The notes: generated by a model from the letters alone, not told the origin. A DNA stretch of 64,000 nucleotides from DASWTL01 sp966250385 (GCA_966250385.1 CBINHC010000010.1:100748-164747); one strand, 5' to 3'; shown: positions 29,901 through 36,454, counted from the stretch's first letter. Numbers and translations are program-made.

Positions 29901-30336
29901 CGGTTACGTAAGCTCCGCTCCCCCTGTGCAATGCTATCTTCTGCCATGCTTCCCCGTTATAAATTTTAACCGATCCCTCGCTGCTGGAATAATAAACAGC
30001 GCCGGATTCAACCGCTTCATCAGGATTTTCAACGGAGATTGAAAGGAACGGAATTCCTTTGGTTACCTGAAACCCGGAAGTAGCTACTGATACCAGATTA
30101 CTGCTGCACAGGTCGACCCATCCGCTTCCGGTAAAAATGAGCGGCTGGTTCATCTCGCGGCTATAGACGATCATCCCTGCAGCGGGTGAGGGAACCGATG
30201 AGGGCTCCCGTTCCGGAAAATGCGGAATACCGCCGATGACCCGAAAATATGACTCACCCGAAGCCGGGTATACAACTCCCCAAATAAACAGGAAGATAAA
30301 CTTTGCTATTACTAGAAATCTTTTCGATCCTCTCAT
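20926..30336 (-). CDS. Giant surface protein: 25 Fn3-like repeats and two FISUMP domains
   Basis: 3,136 residues from ATG at 30336 (a GTG precedes it). The signal peptide ends YPASG. Residues about 30-200 hold two copies of a short module (PAAGMIVYSREMNQPLIF and LSAGAVYINAIAKVLRYY, each ending in W-V-D). Then come 21 repeats of about 95-105 residues with core features xxGGxVTDxGGxxVTxRGxVWST and TGLxPxTTYYVRAYAxNxxGTxYG. A FISUMP domain follows (CWITQNLGADRQ, WRMPTSSEW, YWSSSQAAS), then 4 more repeats and a second FISUMP domain ending FTLRCIK. No T9SS sorting domain or LPXTG motif is visible. It is probably a secreted adhesin or carbohydrate-contacting surface fibre. Single uninterrupted frame of 9.4 kb. 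Confidence 0.93.
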   Translation of the reverse strand: MRGSKRFLVIAKFIFLFIWGVVYPASGESYFRVIGGIPHFPEREPSSVPSPAAGMIVYSREMNQPLIFTGSGWVDLCSSNLVSVATSGFQVTKGIPFLSISVENPDEAVESGAVYYSSSEGSVKIYNGEAWQKIALHRGSGAYVTGNGFSAISSLNISKLPVLNSNPAPAGLSAGAVYINAIAKVLRYYDGGKWVDVSCTPVVTTLDPYYVTNTGAESGADIRSTGGSDIIYQGIVWSGHPNATLDTLLSTKTRSGAGGTGVYPSLITGLVASTTYYVRAYAVNGSGISYGEIKSFKTADASVPRIVTLPVANIEAISAESGGDIPSTGGSNVTDRGIIWNTTGDPLLDSVASIVDPVARITKDGSGPGLFPTRMTGLLENTTYYVRAYAVNRIGTAYGNLVTFSTLPATTPVLSSPNISITNITDSSARSQVTILNNGGAEVVERGVAWSTERIAAWDYLDPRIQHNPSVNNSSSDIGTFNTFLSPLQPGTLYYVRAYAKNRVGTTYSSETSFRTTSLPTVFTLPQTTVSGLKVTISGEVTSAGVSEITQRGFVWGETPDFDPRSVTSDRRITLDLGNRSGLGIFNAQLSGLNSNTVYWVRAFATNNIGTAFGDTVSFITAKLPTVTTNENISVLAYNRAAGAGNVTDEGRDEVVSKGVCWSTGPEPTIADSYIISGSGKGAFISTLNGLQANTTYFLRAFAINSAGTGYGSPVAFTTSPAILPTVITVGVTDISADRVLGIGGISSDGGATVTRRGICWNTTGNPVVDEDSFSDSGGGTGNFSVAITGLSTNQTYYARAYAVNSAGIVYGGQVIFRTFTTPAVVTNQIIESSVTSTGATGGGDILSDGGSPVVNSGLVWSTWRSPAVRNYSGISGGGPGIGQFTMAMDNLMGNTTYYVRAYATNAAGTAYGEEMSFTTAPPVPPSVVTRQAINITGSTAISGGTVTDKGGALVTHAGIVWSETPGFDAAAVPAQNRIINAGSMNFTATISGLRAGSVYYVRAFAENSAGITFGNEVTFTTLRYATVTTNEVASSITSTTAVSGGVVTSNGGTYVGRNGVVWSTHPSPTVSDHVSAPAGAGTGSFTAHLTGLKGSTVYYVRAYAENSAGIAYGNEVQFTTAPPVAPSITTAVPEVLSATVIRGGGNISSDGGAQISTRGLVWSTVPGFDPAGVPEADRAAETGYTTGRFTMDLRILLPGVTYFLRAFASNDAGFTSYGEEISIRVPSVPGVTTAAPLNITNKGALGGGSVFDNGGATVVKCGVVWSTQQGFDPDTLVRNRIEQGAAVNFTSHITGLLPSTRYYVRAYATSIAGTGYGPEISFVTAIPDLPTLATITTNAPVVTGSQTAVAGGTITDDGNAQISTRGVVWSTRSGFDPDAGTVNRISQSGSAMGTFSIALAHLVGGTTYYVRAFVENSIGLAYGEERSFTTHDSPEVYTSDTTSATARSAVAGGSIAGDGGTEVISFGLVWSTAPGPHTGLVTKIAFNGRGKGNFSGTMEDLAPATEYYYRAYAINRAGTGYGQELRFVTPPALPKVITSEVFTVSEDSAEGGGEIQHDGGAPVTARGLVWSTNPNYVPDTVIVNRTAVETSEARFASTLIGLEDRITYYVRAYATNRAGTAYGDAVAFSMFATSAELITAGTTDIKGTTAKSGGTVTRDGGSPVHTWGVVWSATDPNPVIARNSHTSYSGTNDGSAFTSIVTGLTPNTKYFIRAYAINDVGVAYGLTRTFETATVPTLTATGPLTDLRATGVSVGGEVTDTGRLPVLERGVVWSQYNDPSTAAAADRTVDTTARGTGSFVSSIRGLKPATTYYVWAYARNEAGISYGTGISFKTMEIMLPDVTTRDTVRNVSANGGESGGAVSDDGGAPVTARGVVWSTSPAPTISLATKMVSGSGTGSFACNITGLQPKTTYYVRAFATNSKGTGYGEDVVFTTEAMKPSVGPVNISNRLMESADADAVITGDGGEAVTKLGLVWNTSGTIPGPADHTYSADGAGPNIRATLTGLLPGTTYYVWGFATNVVGTGYSQSPAVFSTPKLPVVTTTMPGSVTGNTAASGGNVTDNGGLPVLERGLMYDTISPLSVESMKVPSATTPATGAYTINLSSLKMGTTYYVRAYAENAVGVGYGQTESFTTLNIPTVTTTAPVLDANGTAATTGGQITSDGGKAVTARGVVWSLTDRVPTVALATKTANGTGLGTFVSTISTLLPGRTYYVRAYATNSMGTGYGNVDSIVVPALKPTLTKVVISNMNLPTADAAARVIADGGAPIEEQGFVWNTTGQEPDLSTDMFVSSGAIDDAGGFAAVMSGLQEGPVYYCWSYARNSSGVGFGPAETFVFCNEDFTVMHIAGHNGAPETKEVTYKVASSNISGDARCWITQNLGADRQATAATDNSEAAAGWYWQFNRLQGYKYSGAVRTPNTPWITSITESSDWMPENDPCSQLLGSGWRMPTSSEWTAADGAPQNWSNYNQTFASVLKLHAGGYLSYGNGVIGGRGTQGVYWSSSQAASTSVGLTMDLTSSKSALTNAYKMWAYTVRCLQESSGPALPSVSISTINNMTGSSADVQAAVTPEGSSPVTSRGLVWNTTGDPTVDDNRFLNGAGIGSFTNTLTGLAPGTVYYLRAFAINGQGLAYSKVVELRIPSVAVVTTTKPSAITRISGTSGGNVTDNGGGVITERGVCWSTTGLPTIADSRVSAVINTSNSFTVQLTGLTEGTKVYLRAYAINSSGVGYGNLDSLTTLSVPKLTTSEVDPTSITKASAIGGGAVTWDGGVAVTARGIVWSTSPNPTTALATKTNHGGGSLPFTSNLTGLTPSTTYYVRAYAVNSQGTGYGNEVAFTTLPNAPVLSQVILSDMTASSVTGSASITSDGGVEISALGLVWNTTGNPTVDNNVVPAGNGSGDFQATLTGLTEGSVYYVRAYATNSGGTGYGPVLPFKVCAPSMTVSHQEGLHGAPETKTVTYEVVSSNISGVPRCWITQNLGADRQAASADDPDPSAAGWYWQYGTPNGYKHDGTALTPGGWSYNVDMSSWPAAKDPCAGMLGEGWRVPTAAEWTSADGAPQNWLNSSHTFNSALKLHAAGYLNIDGTLKERGATGRYWSSSSASVFVSSRYFLNFNGTISSVNTGYAYFGFTLRCIK
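21520..29740 (-). repeat. Tandem array of 25 protein-coding repeats (about 300 bp each)
   Basis: Within the giant gene, units of about 290-320 bp repeat head to tail. Twenty-one lie at about 29740-23330 and four at about 22690-21520, separated by the first FISUMP domain. Protein identity between units is concentrated in VWST and YYVRAYAxN; the nucleotide sequences have diverged, so this is an old array and not a recent microsatellite-like expansion. Unit boundaries are approximate. Confidence 0.85.
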
Positions 30337-30581
30337 CACTGTCCGCTAGACCATTGTGGAAACCTGGGGCGCAAAACAAGCCATTTGGCACTATCCACAC
30401 TTGTAAATTCCTGCCATTTTGCACCCGGGTCATTCAAACGTTACAATACAGGGCTGAAAAGCAGTACGCTACACTTATTGAGATCGGATCTTATACCTGC
30501 CACAATAACGAATTCATTATTAAGATTTTAAACCTAAACAAGAGAAACGGAGTTTATAAGAATAGGCTAATCTTCATCTCC

Positions 30582-31166
30582 ATGAACACCATCATCCTTC
30601 TTATGGGCCTCGCTTCCTGTGGTTGGCCTGTTTACGCACAAAATCCGGTACCGGCACCTGAAACACAAATAAAGCTGGCCCTGCTCGCCGCTCCCCCGGA
30701 CAAAAAGCCCGGTGTAACGGTGTATGGCTATTCGCCGCAGAAAGAACTGATCCTTTTACGGAAAGGAACCGGCGAGCTGATCTGCGTCAGCGATGATCCG
30801 GACCAACCAGGTTTCTCCGTGGCTTGTTACCATCGCGATCTGCAGGATTTTATGCAGCGCGGCCGGGAACTAAGGAAACAGGGAAAGAAACAGCAGGAGG
30901 TGTTCGATCTGCGTGAAAAAGAGGTAAAGGCAGGCAAACTGATCATGCCTAAAGCGCCTGCCGCCCTGTTCGTATATTCCGCCGACCAGGCCGATTACAA
31001 TCCCCAGACCGGAGAAGTCAAAAATGGCTATATAAGATCCGTCGTCTATATACCTTATGCAACCGAGAAATCCACCGGATTACCGCTAAAGCCCCAGGCC
31101 CCGGGGATGCCATGGCTCATGCACCCCGGGACACATGGCGCGCATATCATGATAAACCCCAATTGA
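30582..31166 (+). CDS. Exported hypothetical protein
   Basis: 194 residues from ATG at 30582; the longer frame from 30303 would read through the divergent promoter region and begin before a clear signal peptide (MNTIILLMGLASCGWPVYAQ). The mature part includes KPGVTVYGYSPQKELILLRKGTGELICVSDDPDQPGFSVACYHRDLQDFMQRGRELRKQGK and ends with a His-rich motif (MHPGTHGAHIMI). Similar proteins of unknown function occur in Bacteroidota and Acidobacteria. Two conserved-looking Cys (LICVSDD and VACYHRD) and several His could bind metal. It stands alone, divergent from the giant gene and convergent with the sensor kinase. Confidence 0.75.
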   Translation: MNTIILLMGLASCGWPVYAQNPVPAPETQIKLALLAAPPDKKPGVTVYGYSPQKELILLRKGTGELICVSDDPDQPGFSVACYHRDLQDFMQRGRELRKQGKKQQEVFDLREKEVKAGKLIMPKAPAALFVYSADQADYNPQTGEVKNGYIRSVVYIPYATEKSTGLPLKPQAPGMPWLMHPGTHGAHIMINPN

Positions 31167-31236
31167 AAGCGGCGGGAGCCGGTCAACGGACTGATCCCGG
31201 AACAGCCAGCAAAGCACCTGTGGCGGCTGATCGATC

Positions 31237-32377
31237 CTACTTTGGGCTCTTATGCCATTCAAGAGCCTCCTTTTCAGAGGCGAATTTCCTTACGGGCATG
31301 GACGTTGTATTCAGGGCAATAACCTGTTGAATACAAAATCTTCCGAAGGATGACGCCGGCTTGATCCAGGAACATTTACGAACCGGCGATTCTTCCAACC
31401 TGGGTAACAAATGAGTAGCGAACACCAGGCAGCCATCGGCCCAGGGTCCGATGACCTGCCTGGTATCCATCATGATACCCTCATAATTCTTCTTTCCTGT
31501 AGCTTTAAGTATTTCACTGCACGCTTTGCGGATAGAATACTGATCATGAACCCCTTGCAGGCAGACATGCAGAAGTTTATCGTCAAGGACGCCGAGTTCT
31601 ATTCCGCTGGCATCGGAGTCAGGAACACGCTCCCCGTCCTTAATTCGCCAGTTGAAGACCGGAAGCGGGAATCTGAAATAGAAGGCCGTACCATCCGCTT
31701 CTGATGATTCTACCCACATGCTTCCCCTGTGCTGGCCAATGATCTGCGAAGCGCGATACAAACCCGATTCGACTTTCTTAGGAGAATGCAGGTCGTGAAC
31801 GGCCAGAAATATCTCCAGCAGTCTCGTCTCCGGAATGGCAGGTCCAGAATTGCGCATCACAAGAATCAGGTGGTGATGTTCAACCCTCGTTTCAGCGACT
31901 ACGCTGCGGACATTGGGGGACAGCTTCCTTGAGTCTTCGAGAAGGATTTTCAGTAATCGGACGATAGCCTGCCGGTTCCCCGAAAACTGAATACCAGCAT
32001 CACAATGAGCGGCGAAAGAATATTCCGGGAACTGATTTGCATACTGACCAATAACGTCTCGGACCACTTCATCAAAATTAAACGTCTCGACATTCAGACG
32101 AGCCTGAATCCTTGTGCTATCCTGCTGGCTGTTGATTCGGGCGTTACTTTCGCTAATGATGTCGTCTAATTCCCTTGCACTATGTTGGAGCAACGCGTTC
32201 AATTCCTGATGCGTACCACTCAGCTGTTGTTCGTCAAGCAATTGTGAGAGGCCCAGGATATTGGCAACCGGCCTTCTCATCAGATGGGAGTGCAGGAAGG
32301 CAACTTCCCGTAATTCTTCCAGATTGTCTTTAAGTGCATCTTCTGCCGCCCGGTATGCGGTAATATCTGAAAAGAAC
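31237..32377 (-). pseudogene. Sensor kinase gene, 3' part, disrupted by IS66-type element
   Basis: The C-terminal 378 codons of a sensory kinase. They begin inside a PAS domain (FFSDITAYRAAEDALKDNLEELRE), then a dimerisation region AFLHSHLMRRPVANILGLSQLL with the phospho-acceptor-type His. Next is a weakly conserved ATPase region, and a C-terminal domain like SpoIIAA/STAS-type modules ends FASEKEALEW. The 5' part lies at 33387-34059. Removing the 1,009-bp element and one copy of the 8-bp duplication restores a continuous 601-residue frame (GLAVFFSDITAYR). In the current state this half has no natural start; an ATG/TTG inside the element could in principle drive it. Confidence 0.85.
32370..32377 (+). 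repeat. Left 8-bp target-site duplication of the IS66-type element
   Basis: AAAAGAAC directly flanks the element at 32378. The same eight bases flank the right end at 33387-33394. Eight base pairs is the usual duplication of IS66-family elements. Confidence 0.9.
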
Positions 32378-32435
32378 GTAAGCATCCGGTTGACACCCAT
32401 TATGATGTTGGATGAAAGGCATCTAATATTGTCGC

Positions 32436-32723
32436 ATGAGATTAAACGCGACAAAAAGATCGGAGATGGAGCGTCATCTGATCAGCTGGCGCCAAAGCGG
32501 ATTAAGTCAACGGCGCTATTGTGAGCGGGCCGGTCTGGGTTATTATGGTTTTCGCTATTGGTTTGATAAGCTGACCAGTGACGATTCGCCGCAGAGTGGC
32601 TTTTCAGAGATCCGGCTTCCGGCTCCGACCGGATCCAGCCAGATCGAGATCGAGTACCCAGGAGGTACGCGACTGCGGCTGAATGGCTACTTTCCGCCGG
32701 AATATATCAAGTCGCTGGTCTAG
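32436..32723 (+). CDS. tnpA: IS66 family accessory protein TnpA
   Basis: 95 residues with the typical start (SEMERHLISWRQSGLSQRRYCERAGLGYYGFRYWFDKL), a helix-turn-helix of the IS66 OrfA type. The stop codon is two bases before the tnpB ATG. It is intact and likely DNA-binding, but without a full TnpC it cannot move the element alone. Confidence 0.9.
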   Translation: MRLNATKRSEMERHLISWRQSGLSQRRYCERAGLGYYGFRYWFDKLTSDDSPQSGFSEIRLPAPTGSSQIEIEYPGGTRLRLNGYFPPEYIKSLV

Positions 32724-32725
32724 GT

Positions 32726-33076
32726 ATGCTGTCGTTGTCGAGTTCGTGCCGGTACTTTCTGTATCAGTAGCCGGCCGATATGCGTTGCGGGGTCTATTCG
32801 CTGGCCGGCCTGGTGAAGAACAAGCTGGGCAAAGACCCTCTGACCGGCGATGTGTTCATCTTCATCGGCAAGAGCGGCAACCAGATCCGGCTGCTGCAGT
32901 GGGACATCGACGGTTATGCCCTTTATGTGAAGCGTCTGGAGAGTGGCACCTTTGAGCGCCCCGGTAACGGAAAGGCGCAGCTGAGTGCGGGGGAACTGAT
33001 GCTGATCCTGCAGGGAATCCGCCTGGCCTCGGTCCAGCGGCGTAAGCGCTACAGCCGGGTAACTTCCGGGAATTGA
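32726..33076 (+). pseudogene. tnpB: IS66 TnpB with a premature TAG at codon 15
   Basis: The frame from ATG 32726 reads MLSLSSSCRYFLYQ, then TAG (32768-32770), then PADMRCGVYSLAGLVKNKLGKDPLTGDVFIFIGK. IS66 TnpB proteins normally read a sense codon at this place (YxxPADMRKG), so one base change created the stop. Translation could restart at the ATG at 32780, giving 98 residues (GDVFIFIGKSGNQIRLLQWD, FERP) that lack only the first strand. Confidence 0.85.
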
Positions 33077-33176
33077 CTTTTTCGACCGTTTATCCACAAA
33101 CGGTCGATATTAGGGTGGATAATAAGTCGGGGTTTTGTTTGCCGGAAAGGGGCCGCGATCGCCGTATTTTTACTGC

Positions 33177-33371
33177 ATGTCATCTGCCACCCCGGATTAT
33201 AAAAAACTCTACGAGGAAGCCCTGATCCGGGCGGAAGCAGAAAAGCAACAATATCAACAGCAGCTTACCCAGCATCAGCAGGAAATCCAACAGCAACAAG
33301 CGCAGCTTACCCAGCATCAGCAGGAAATCAACCAGTACCAGCAGGAACTGGCCATCATGAAGTCTGGGTAA
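33177..33371 (+). pseudogene. tnpC: IS66 TnpC transposase, first 64 codons only
   Basis: The reading frame MSSATPDYKKLYEEALIRAE continues into a Gln-rich coiled coil (QQQLTQHQQEI repeated) and stops at 33369-33371, just inside the right inverted repeat. Full-length TnpC is about 500 residues with DDE catalytic residues; all of that is missing. The repeated QLTQHQQEI segments make the DNA at 33260-33345 imperfectly tandem. Confidence 0.85.
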
Positions 33372-33386
33372 GAACCGGATGCTTAC

Positions 33387-33394
33387 AAAAGAAC
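33387..33394 (+). repeat. Right 8-bp target-site duplication of the IS66-type element
   Basis: AAAAGAAC, identical to 32370-32377, directly follows the right inverted repeat ending at 33386. Confidence 0.9.
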
Positions 33395-34059
33395 ACGGCC
33401 AGGCCGTCATCGATAGGATTAACAACTACTCTGCCCCACTTCTGCAGTGGCCAATAATACTCCTCAAAATTCACCTGGGTACCTGTTTCCATTGCCTGTG
33501 TGTACTCAAGATAGAACTTGGAATTTATGGCCTCGGGAAACACGGCCCAGAGGGCCTTGCCCAACACCTGCTCCCGGCTAATGCCAAAAATAGATTCTGC
33601 CTGCGCATTCCAGTAGACGAACTTCCAGTCTCGGTCAAGGAGGTAGAAACCGACAGGCATGGCTTCAAGTGTCTTTATGAGCCGCGAATACATGAACCTC
33701 CATTTCATGGGGACTGCGTCAGGCTTTGGTCCGATGATCATCTCAACGCGGGCTTCCATTCCACCGGCCACTATGGGGTACGAACACGTTTCGGCTACTT
33801 TAACACCTGAAACCGTGCTAAACTTGCACCTCCGTCGGGACACTACTCTCCTCTCGTTCAGTTCTGCCAGGTACTCTTCTTTATCCTCTGTAGCATGCAG
33901 GTCCAGCCCGGTAAGCTCTAGCAATTCAGGTTTAGAACGTTGAAAAAAAGCTAAAGCCGCCTTGTTGGCATCAACCAGCGAATAATCTGGCGAATAAACA
34001 AGAACTGGCTGTGGGCAGTCGGTAAATAAAAAGAAAGGATTGCTCGGATTGACACTCAT
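33387..34059 (-). pseudogene. Sensor kinase gene, 5' part (PAS-PAS)
   Basis: Starts at ATG 34059 (a GTG precedes it) and encodes two PAS domains: residues about 10-100 (CPQPVLVYSPDYSLVDANKAALAFF) and about 120-222 (ALPMPVGFYLLDRDWKFVYWNAQAESIFG-like segment, then VNPIDDGLAVFF). It then runs into the IS66-type element and stops after ten foreign codons. With the element removed, it joins the kinase half at 31237-32377 in frame. It is cytoplasmic, with no transmembrane segment, so the intact protein was a soluble PAS sensor kinase. Confidence 0.85.
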
Positions 34060-34236
34060 CACTACAGCGGCCTGTTTATGTCATGTCGTCCATAATGTTA
34101 CAAGCTTTTCAATATCGGTTCCTTCAAAACACAAATAAAAAATGCTAAGTCCCACTTTGTGAAATTAGTGCGCACTATTTTTATGTTGCTGCAATGCAAC
34201 CGGCGCACAGCACGAAAGCAATCGTTAAAGCTGATC

Positions 34237-34794
34237 ATGATGGAAGGTTTGAACGTAATAGAGTATCTGGAACAGCTGCATCCGTTTTCGAACAGCTTTC
34301 GTGCCGCATTGACGGAAATTCTTATCGAGGAACACTATCAAAAGCACGATGTGATTCATGGTCCGTCACACCCGGGGACACGCATCTGGTTCGTAACCTC
34401 AGGACATCTGTACCGCTATCAGCTAAGCGAGGATATGAAGGTAACAGACCTTTATAAGAAGAACTCATTCATCTTGTGCTGCCATCCAGCGCATGAAAAT
34501 GATGGCTACATAAAAGTTCTGTCCGATTGCAGCCTCATAACGACCCCGGGTCGAACCCTTAGAAAGTTGCTGGACCGGGAGCGCGATGGAGCAATTCTTG
34601 AGCGCCTCATCCTGATGCAAGAAGTATCGCGCCGGGAGAAGTCGGCGAATCTCGTCAGGCTGCCTTTAAATCAACGGGTTCAGATCCTGATGTCCGATTT
34701 TCCGGAGATCTTTCGCATCGCCCCCCAGAATGTCATTTGCTCCTACCTTCATATGTCGAGAGAAAGTCTCAGAAAGTCCAGGAACAAATTCTAA
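34237..34794 (+). CDS. Crp/Fnr-like regulator
   Basis: 185 residues from the tandem ATGs at 34237/34240; the longer frame from 34159 adds a non-conserved Arg/Lys-rich stretch. Residues about 15-115 form a cyclic-nucleotide-binding-like beta-roll (YQKHDVIHGPSHPGTRIWFVTSGHLYRYQLSEDMKVTDLYKKNSFIL). The C-terminal part is a HTH (LHMSRESLRKSRNKF). The pattern is the Bacteroidota 'Crp/Fnr family' without the strict cAMP-binding residues. It is divergent from the interrupted PAS kinase gene. Confidence 0.8.
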   Translation: MMEGLNVIEYLEQLHPFSNSFRAALTEILIEEHYQKHDVIHGPSHPGTRIWFVTSGHLYRYQLSEDMKVTDLYKKNSFILCCHPAHENDGYIKVLSDCSLITTPGRTLRKLLDRERDGAILERLILMQEVSRREKSANLVRLPLNQRVQILMSDFPEIFRIAPQNVICSYLHMSRESLRKSRNKF

Positions 34795-35267
34795 TTGACA
34801 AAGGGAGAAACTGCCCCCGAGAAAACCCACTTTTCGGTGCCGAACCAAATTGGTTGTTCCCCAGCAAATTTCGGTACAGAAAGTGGCCAGAACGTCCAGT
34901 TACCGACCTCAATTACAGTATCATTTTGCCAAACCGGTGACGAGAACTTGTCCAGTATGACCTTCCGAACCGGAATTAGAGTGACGAACTTTAGAATATA
35001 AAAACGAGGTCAAATCATACGGTGGTACTGGTGCCGCATTTCCTATGGACTGTTACTGGAGCAGTAATTCCGGGAGAGCTTCGGGAAGCGCAGAGTTTTT
35101 CGATAAAGCAGAAATTCTCAGAACCACTCCCAGGAACCTTTGCTGGCAAAACACCTGAAAGGACAGGCCATAAGTATTACAACTGACTTAACAAATCCTA
35201 TATCGGAGAATAGAGGGACGTTGTTTGACCATTTACTGTTTTCCCTTGGGACCAAAAACTCATTACC
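34795..35267 (+). other. Intergenic region with possible decayed coding sequence
   Basis: No intact gene. Two plus-strand open stretches in different frames follow each other. The second reads LEYKNEVKSYGGTGAAFPMDCYWSSNSGRASGSAEFFDK around 34990-35110, which recalls the C-terminal YWSSS region of FISUMP/DUF1566 domains. It may be the tail of a lost surface-protein gene. It may also be chance. Confidence 0.3.
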
Positions 35268-35717
35268 ATGAAAAAAATTAGCATCACCAGCCTTATATCG
35301 GCATTGCTCATTCTGCTCTGGATTTATGCGGCACTCACCAAACTGCTCGACTACGAAACTGCCCGAAGCCAGATGCGCAATCAGGTGTTTCCGTTGTGGC
35401 TCGGGAATATCCTTGCGTGGGCCGTACCGGTTACTGAGCTCGTTGTTGCTGGGTTACTCATCCATCCGGCTACGCGTCAAAAAGGATTAGGTGCTTCCCT
35501 CGTGCTCATGCTCGGATTCACCGTCTACATTGTACTGGTTAAATTGAACTATTTCGCCTTCGTGCCCTGTTCCTGCGGCGGGGTTATTTCAAAGCTCTCA
35601 TGGGAAGAACATTTCCTGTTCAACATGTTCTTCGTCATCCTGGCTGGAACCGGAGTACTACTAGAAGGAATTGGTACAGAGAAACAGGCCGATATCCAAA
35701 AAAGGGATAACAGCTAG
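35268..35717 (+). CDS. MauE/DoxX-like redox-associated membrane protein
   Basis: 149 residues with four predicted transmembrane helices (ISALLILLWIYAALTKLL, ILAWAVPVTELVVAGLLI, GASLVLMLGFTVYIVLV, FNMFFVILAGTGVLL). The motif FVPCSCGGVI carries a Cys pair, as in MauE-type proteins of Bacteroidota. These are thought to work with periplasmic thioredoxins or thiol proteins. A small Cys-containing exported protein (DUF6520-like) follows 76 bp later, the usual arrangement in this phylum. Confidence 0.88.
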   Translation: MKKISITSLISALLILLWIYAALTKLLDYETARSQMRNQVFPLWLGNILAWAVPVTELVVAGLLIHPATRQKGLGASLVLMLGFTVYIVLVKLNYFAFVPCSCGGVISKLSWEEHFLFNMFFVILAGTGVLLEGIGTEKQADIQKRDNS

Positions 35718-35793
35718 AAGATATTATTTGGCCAAATGATCAGGTCGTCTCCGCCTGCAGAAAAGGAGTTTAACTCATTCAAAACAAAAAAAC

Positions 35794-36072
35794 ATGAAAA
35801 ATCTAAATGTAAGAGTACTGGCCGTAGTACTAGGTATTGCGGGCGCTCTCGCTAGCCAGTCAGCGACAAGCAAGACTGATGATCCGGTTTACGGAAGAAC
35901 ACCCGAAGGTGAATGGATCCTGGTGACATCAACCACCGAGTCCCAGCGCGCCTGTGTGTCTTCCGAGGACGCCTGCAAGGCCGCCTTCTCGTCGAATCCG
36001 AACTCTCCCGGAGCAGAAATGACCGAGCTGATCGAAGATAACGGCGTTTATGCTTTGATTCCCGGAAGGTGA
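35794..36072 (+). CDS. Small exported DUF6520-like protein
   Basis: 92 residues. An N-terminal hydrophobic segment (MKNLNVRVLAVVLGIAGALASQSATS) is followed by a short mature part with ACVSSEDAC, two cysteines six residues apart. This matches the DUF6520 type of small exported Bacteroidota proteins usually found next to MauE-like genes. It may be the thiol substrate or partner of the upstream membrane protein, or a secreted peptide precursor. A strong terminator follows. Confidence 0.78.
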   Translation: MKNLNVRVLAVVLGIAGALASQSATSKTDDPVYGRTPEGEWILVTSTTESQRACVSSEDACKAAFSSNPNSPGAEMTELIEDNGVYALIPGR

Positions 36073-36086
36073 GTAATCGTGATCAG

Positions 36087-36116
36087 AACAGAGAACCCTC
36101 GCGAGGGTTCTCTGTT
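36087..36116 (+). terminator. Perfect 30-bp palindromic terminator
   Basis: Fifteen-base arms (AACAGAGAACCCTCG and its exact complement) meet with no unpaired loop base, 14 bp after the DUF6520-like stop codon. The right arm ends in TCTGTT followed by CATTAAT, so the T-run is short. It probably ends the MauE-DUF6520 unit. Confidence 0.75.
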
Positions 36117-36454
36117 CATTAATCTGCTTGTTTCTGTACGAAGTTTTAATCTTCATATAAGTAATTTCGACAGATCGGCCAGCAAGTGAAGGACGGCGGC
36201 ATGCTATTTATAAAATTACTGATCCAGAAGGCTTTGATCGAGAACACGCATCCGTGACGACCATCAGACGAAATAAGCGTACCCTCGAGAATCCCCACAC
36301 ATCTAAGCGATTCTTTAAAGACAACTCACCGATTCTTCCCGGCCAGCACTTGAAAGACGAGATAGCCATTTTCGCCTGAGGCGGTGGGTACACGTACACC
36401 CGATATTGACGTTCAACGCTCATAGAATTGGGTTAATCATTATATTTATCCCCA
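36117..36454. other. Short region before the MNT-HEPN gene
   Basis: No supported gene. A plus-strand frame without a start codon is open from about 36158 to a TGA at about 36380 (includes AIYKITDPEGFDREHASVTT and RRNKRTLENPHTSKRFFKD). It has coding-like composition and may be a remnant of a lost gene. The promoter of the MNT-HEPN gene must lie at its right end (AT-rich stretch at 36430-36450). Confidence 0.3.

Larger units (their letters stand above)
32378..33386 (+). mobile_element. IS66-family element, 1,009 bp, internally deleted
   Basis: Both ends carry the IS66-type inverted repeat: GTAAGCATCCGGTT at the left, and the reverse complement of AACCGGATGCTTAC at the right, with partial identity continuing inward (ACCC). 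It contains tnpA, a tnpB with an in-frame TAG, and only the first 64 codons of tnpC (the transposase), which stops 15 bp before the right end. A full IS66 element is about 2.5 kb, so this is a non-autonomous derivative. It sits precisely in a PAS kinase gene with perfect 8-bp duplications, which points to a recent insertion mobilised in trans. Confidence 0.93.

Noticed and set aside
30303..30581. N-terminal extension of the 30582-31166 protein
   Set aside because: Reads through the divergent promoter region, and a clear signal peptide begins only at 30582.
33260..33345. Short tandem repeat as a possible independent element
   Set aside because: It is the Gln-rich coiled-coil coding part of tnpC inside the IS66-type element.
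36208..36423. 71-codon minus-strand frame before the MNT-HEPN gene
   Set aside because: The opposite strand has the more coding-like composition here, and neither has a convincing start.
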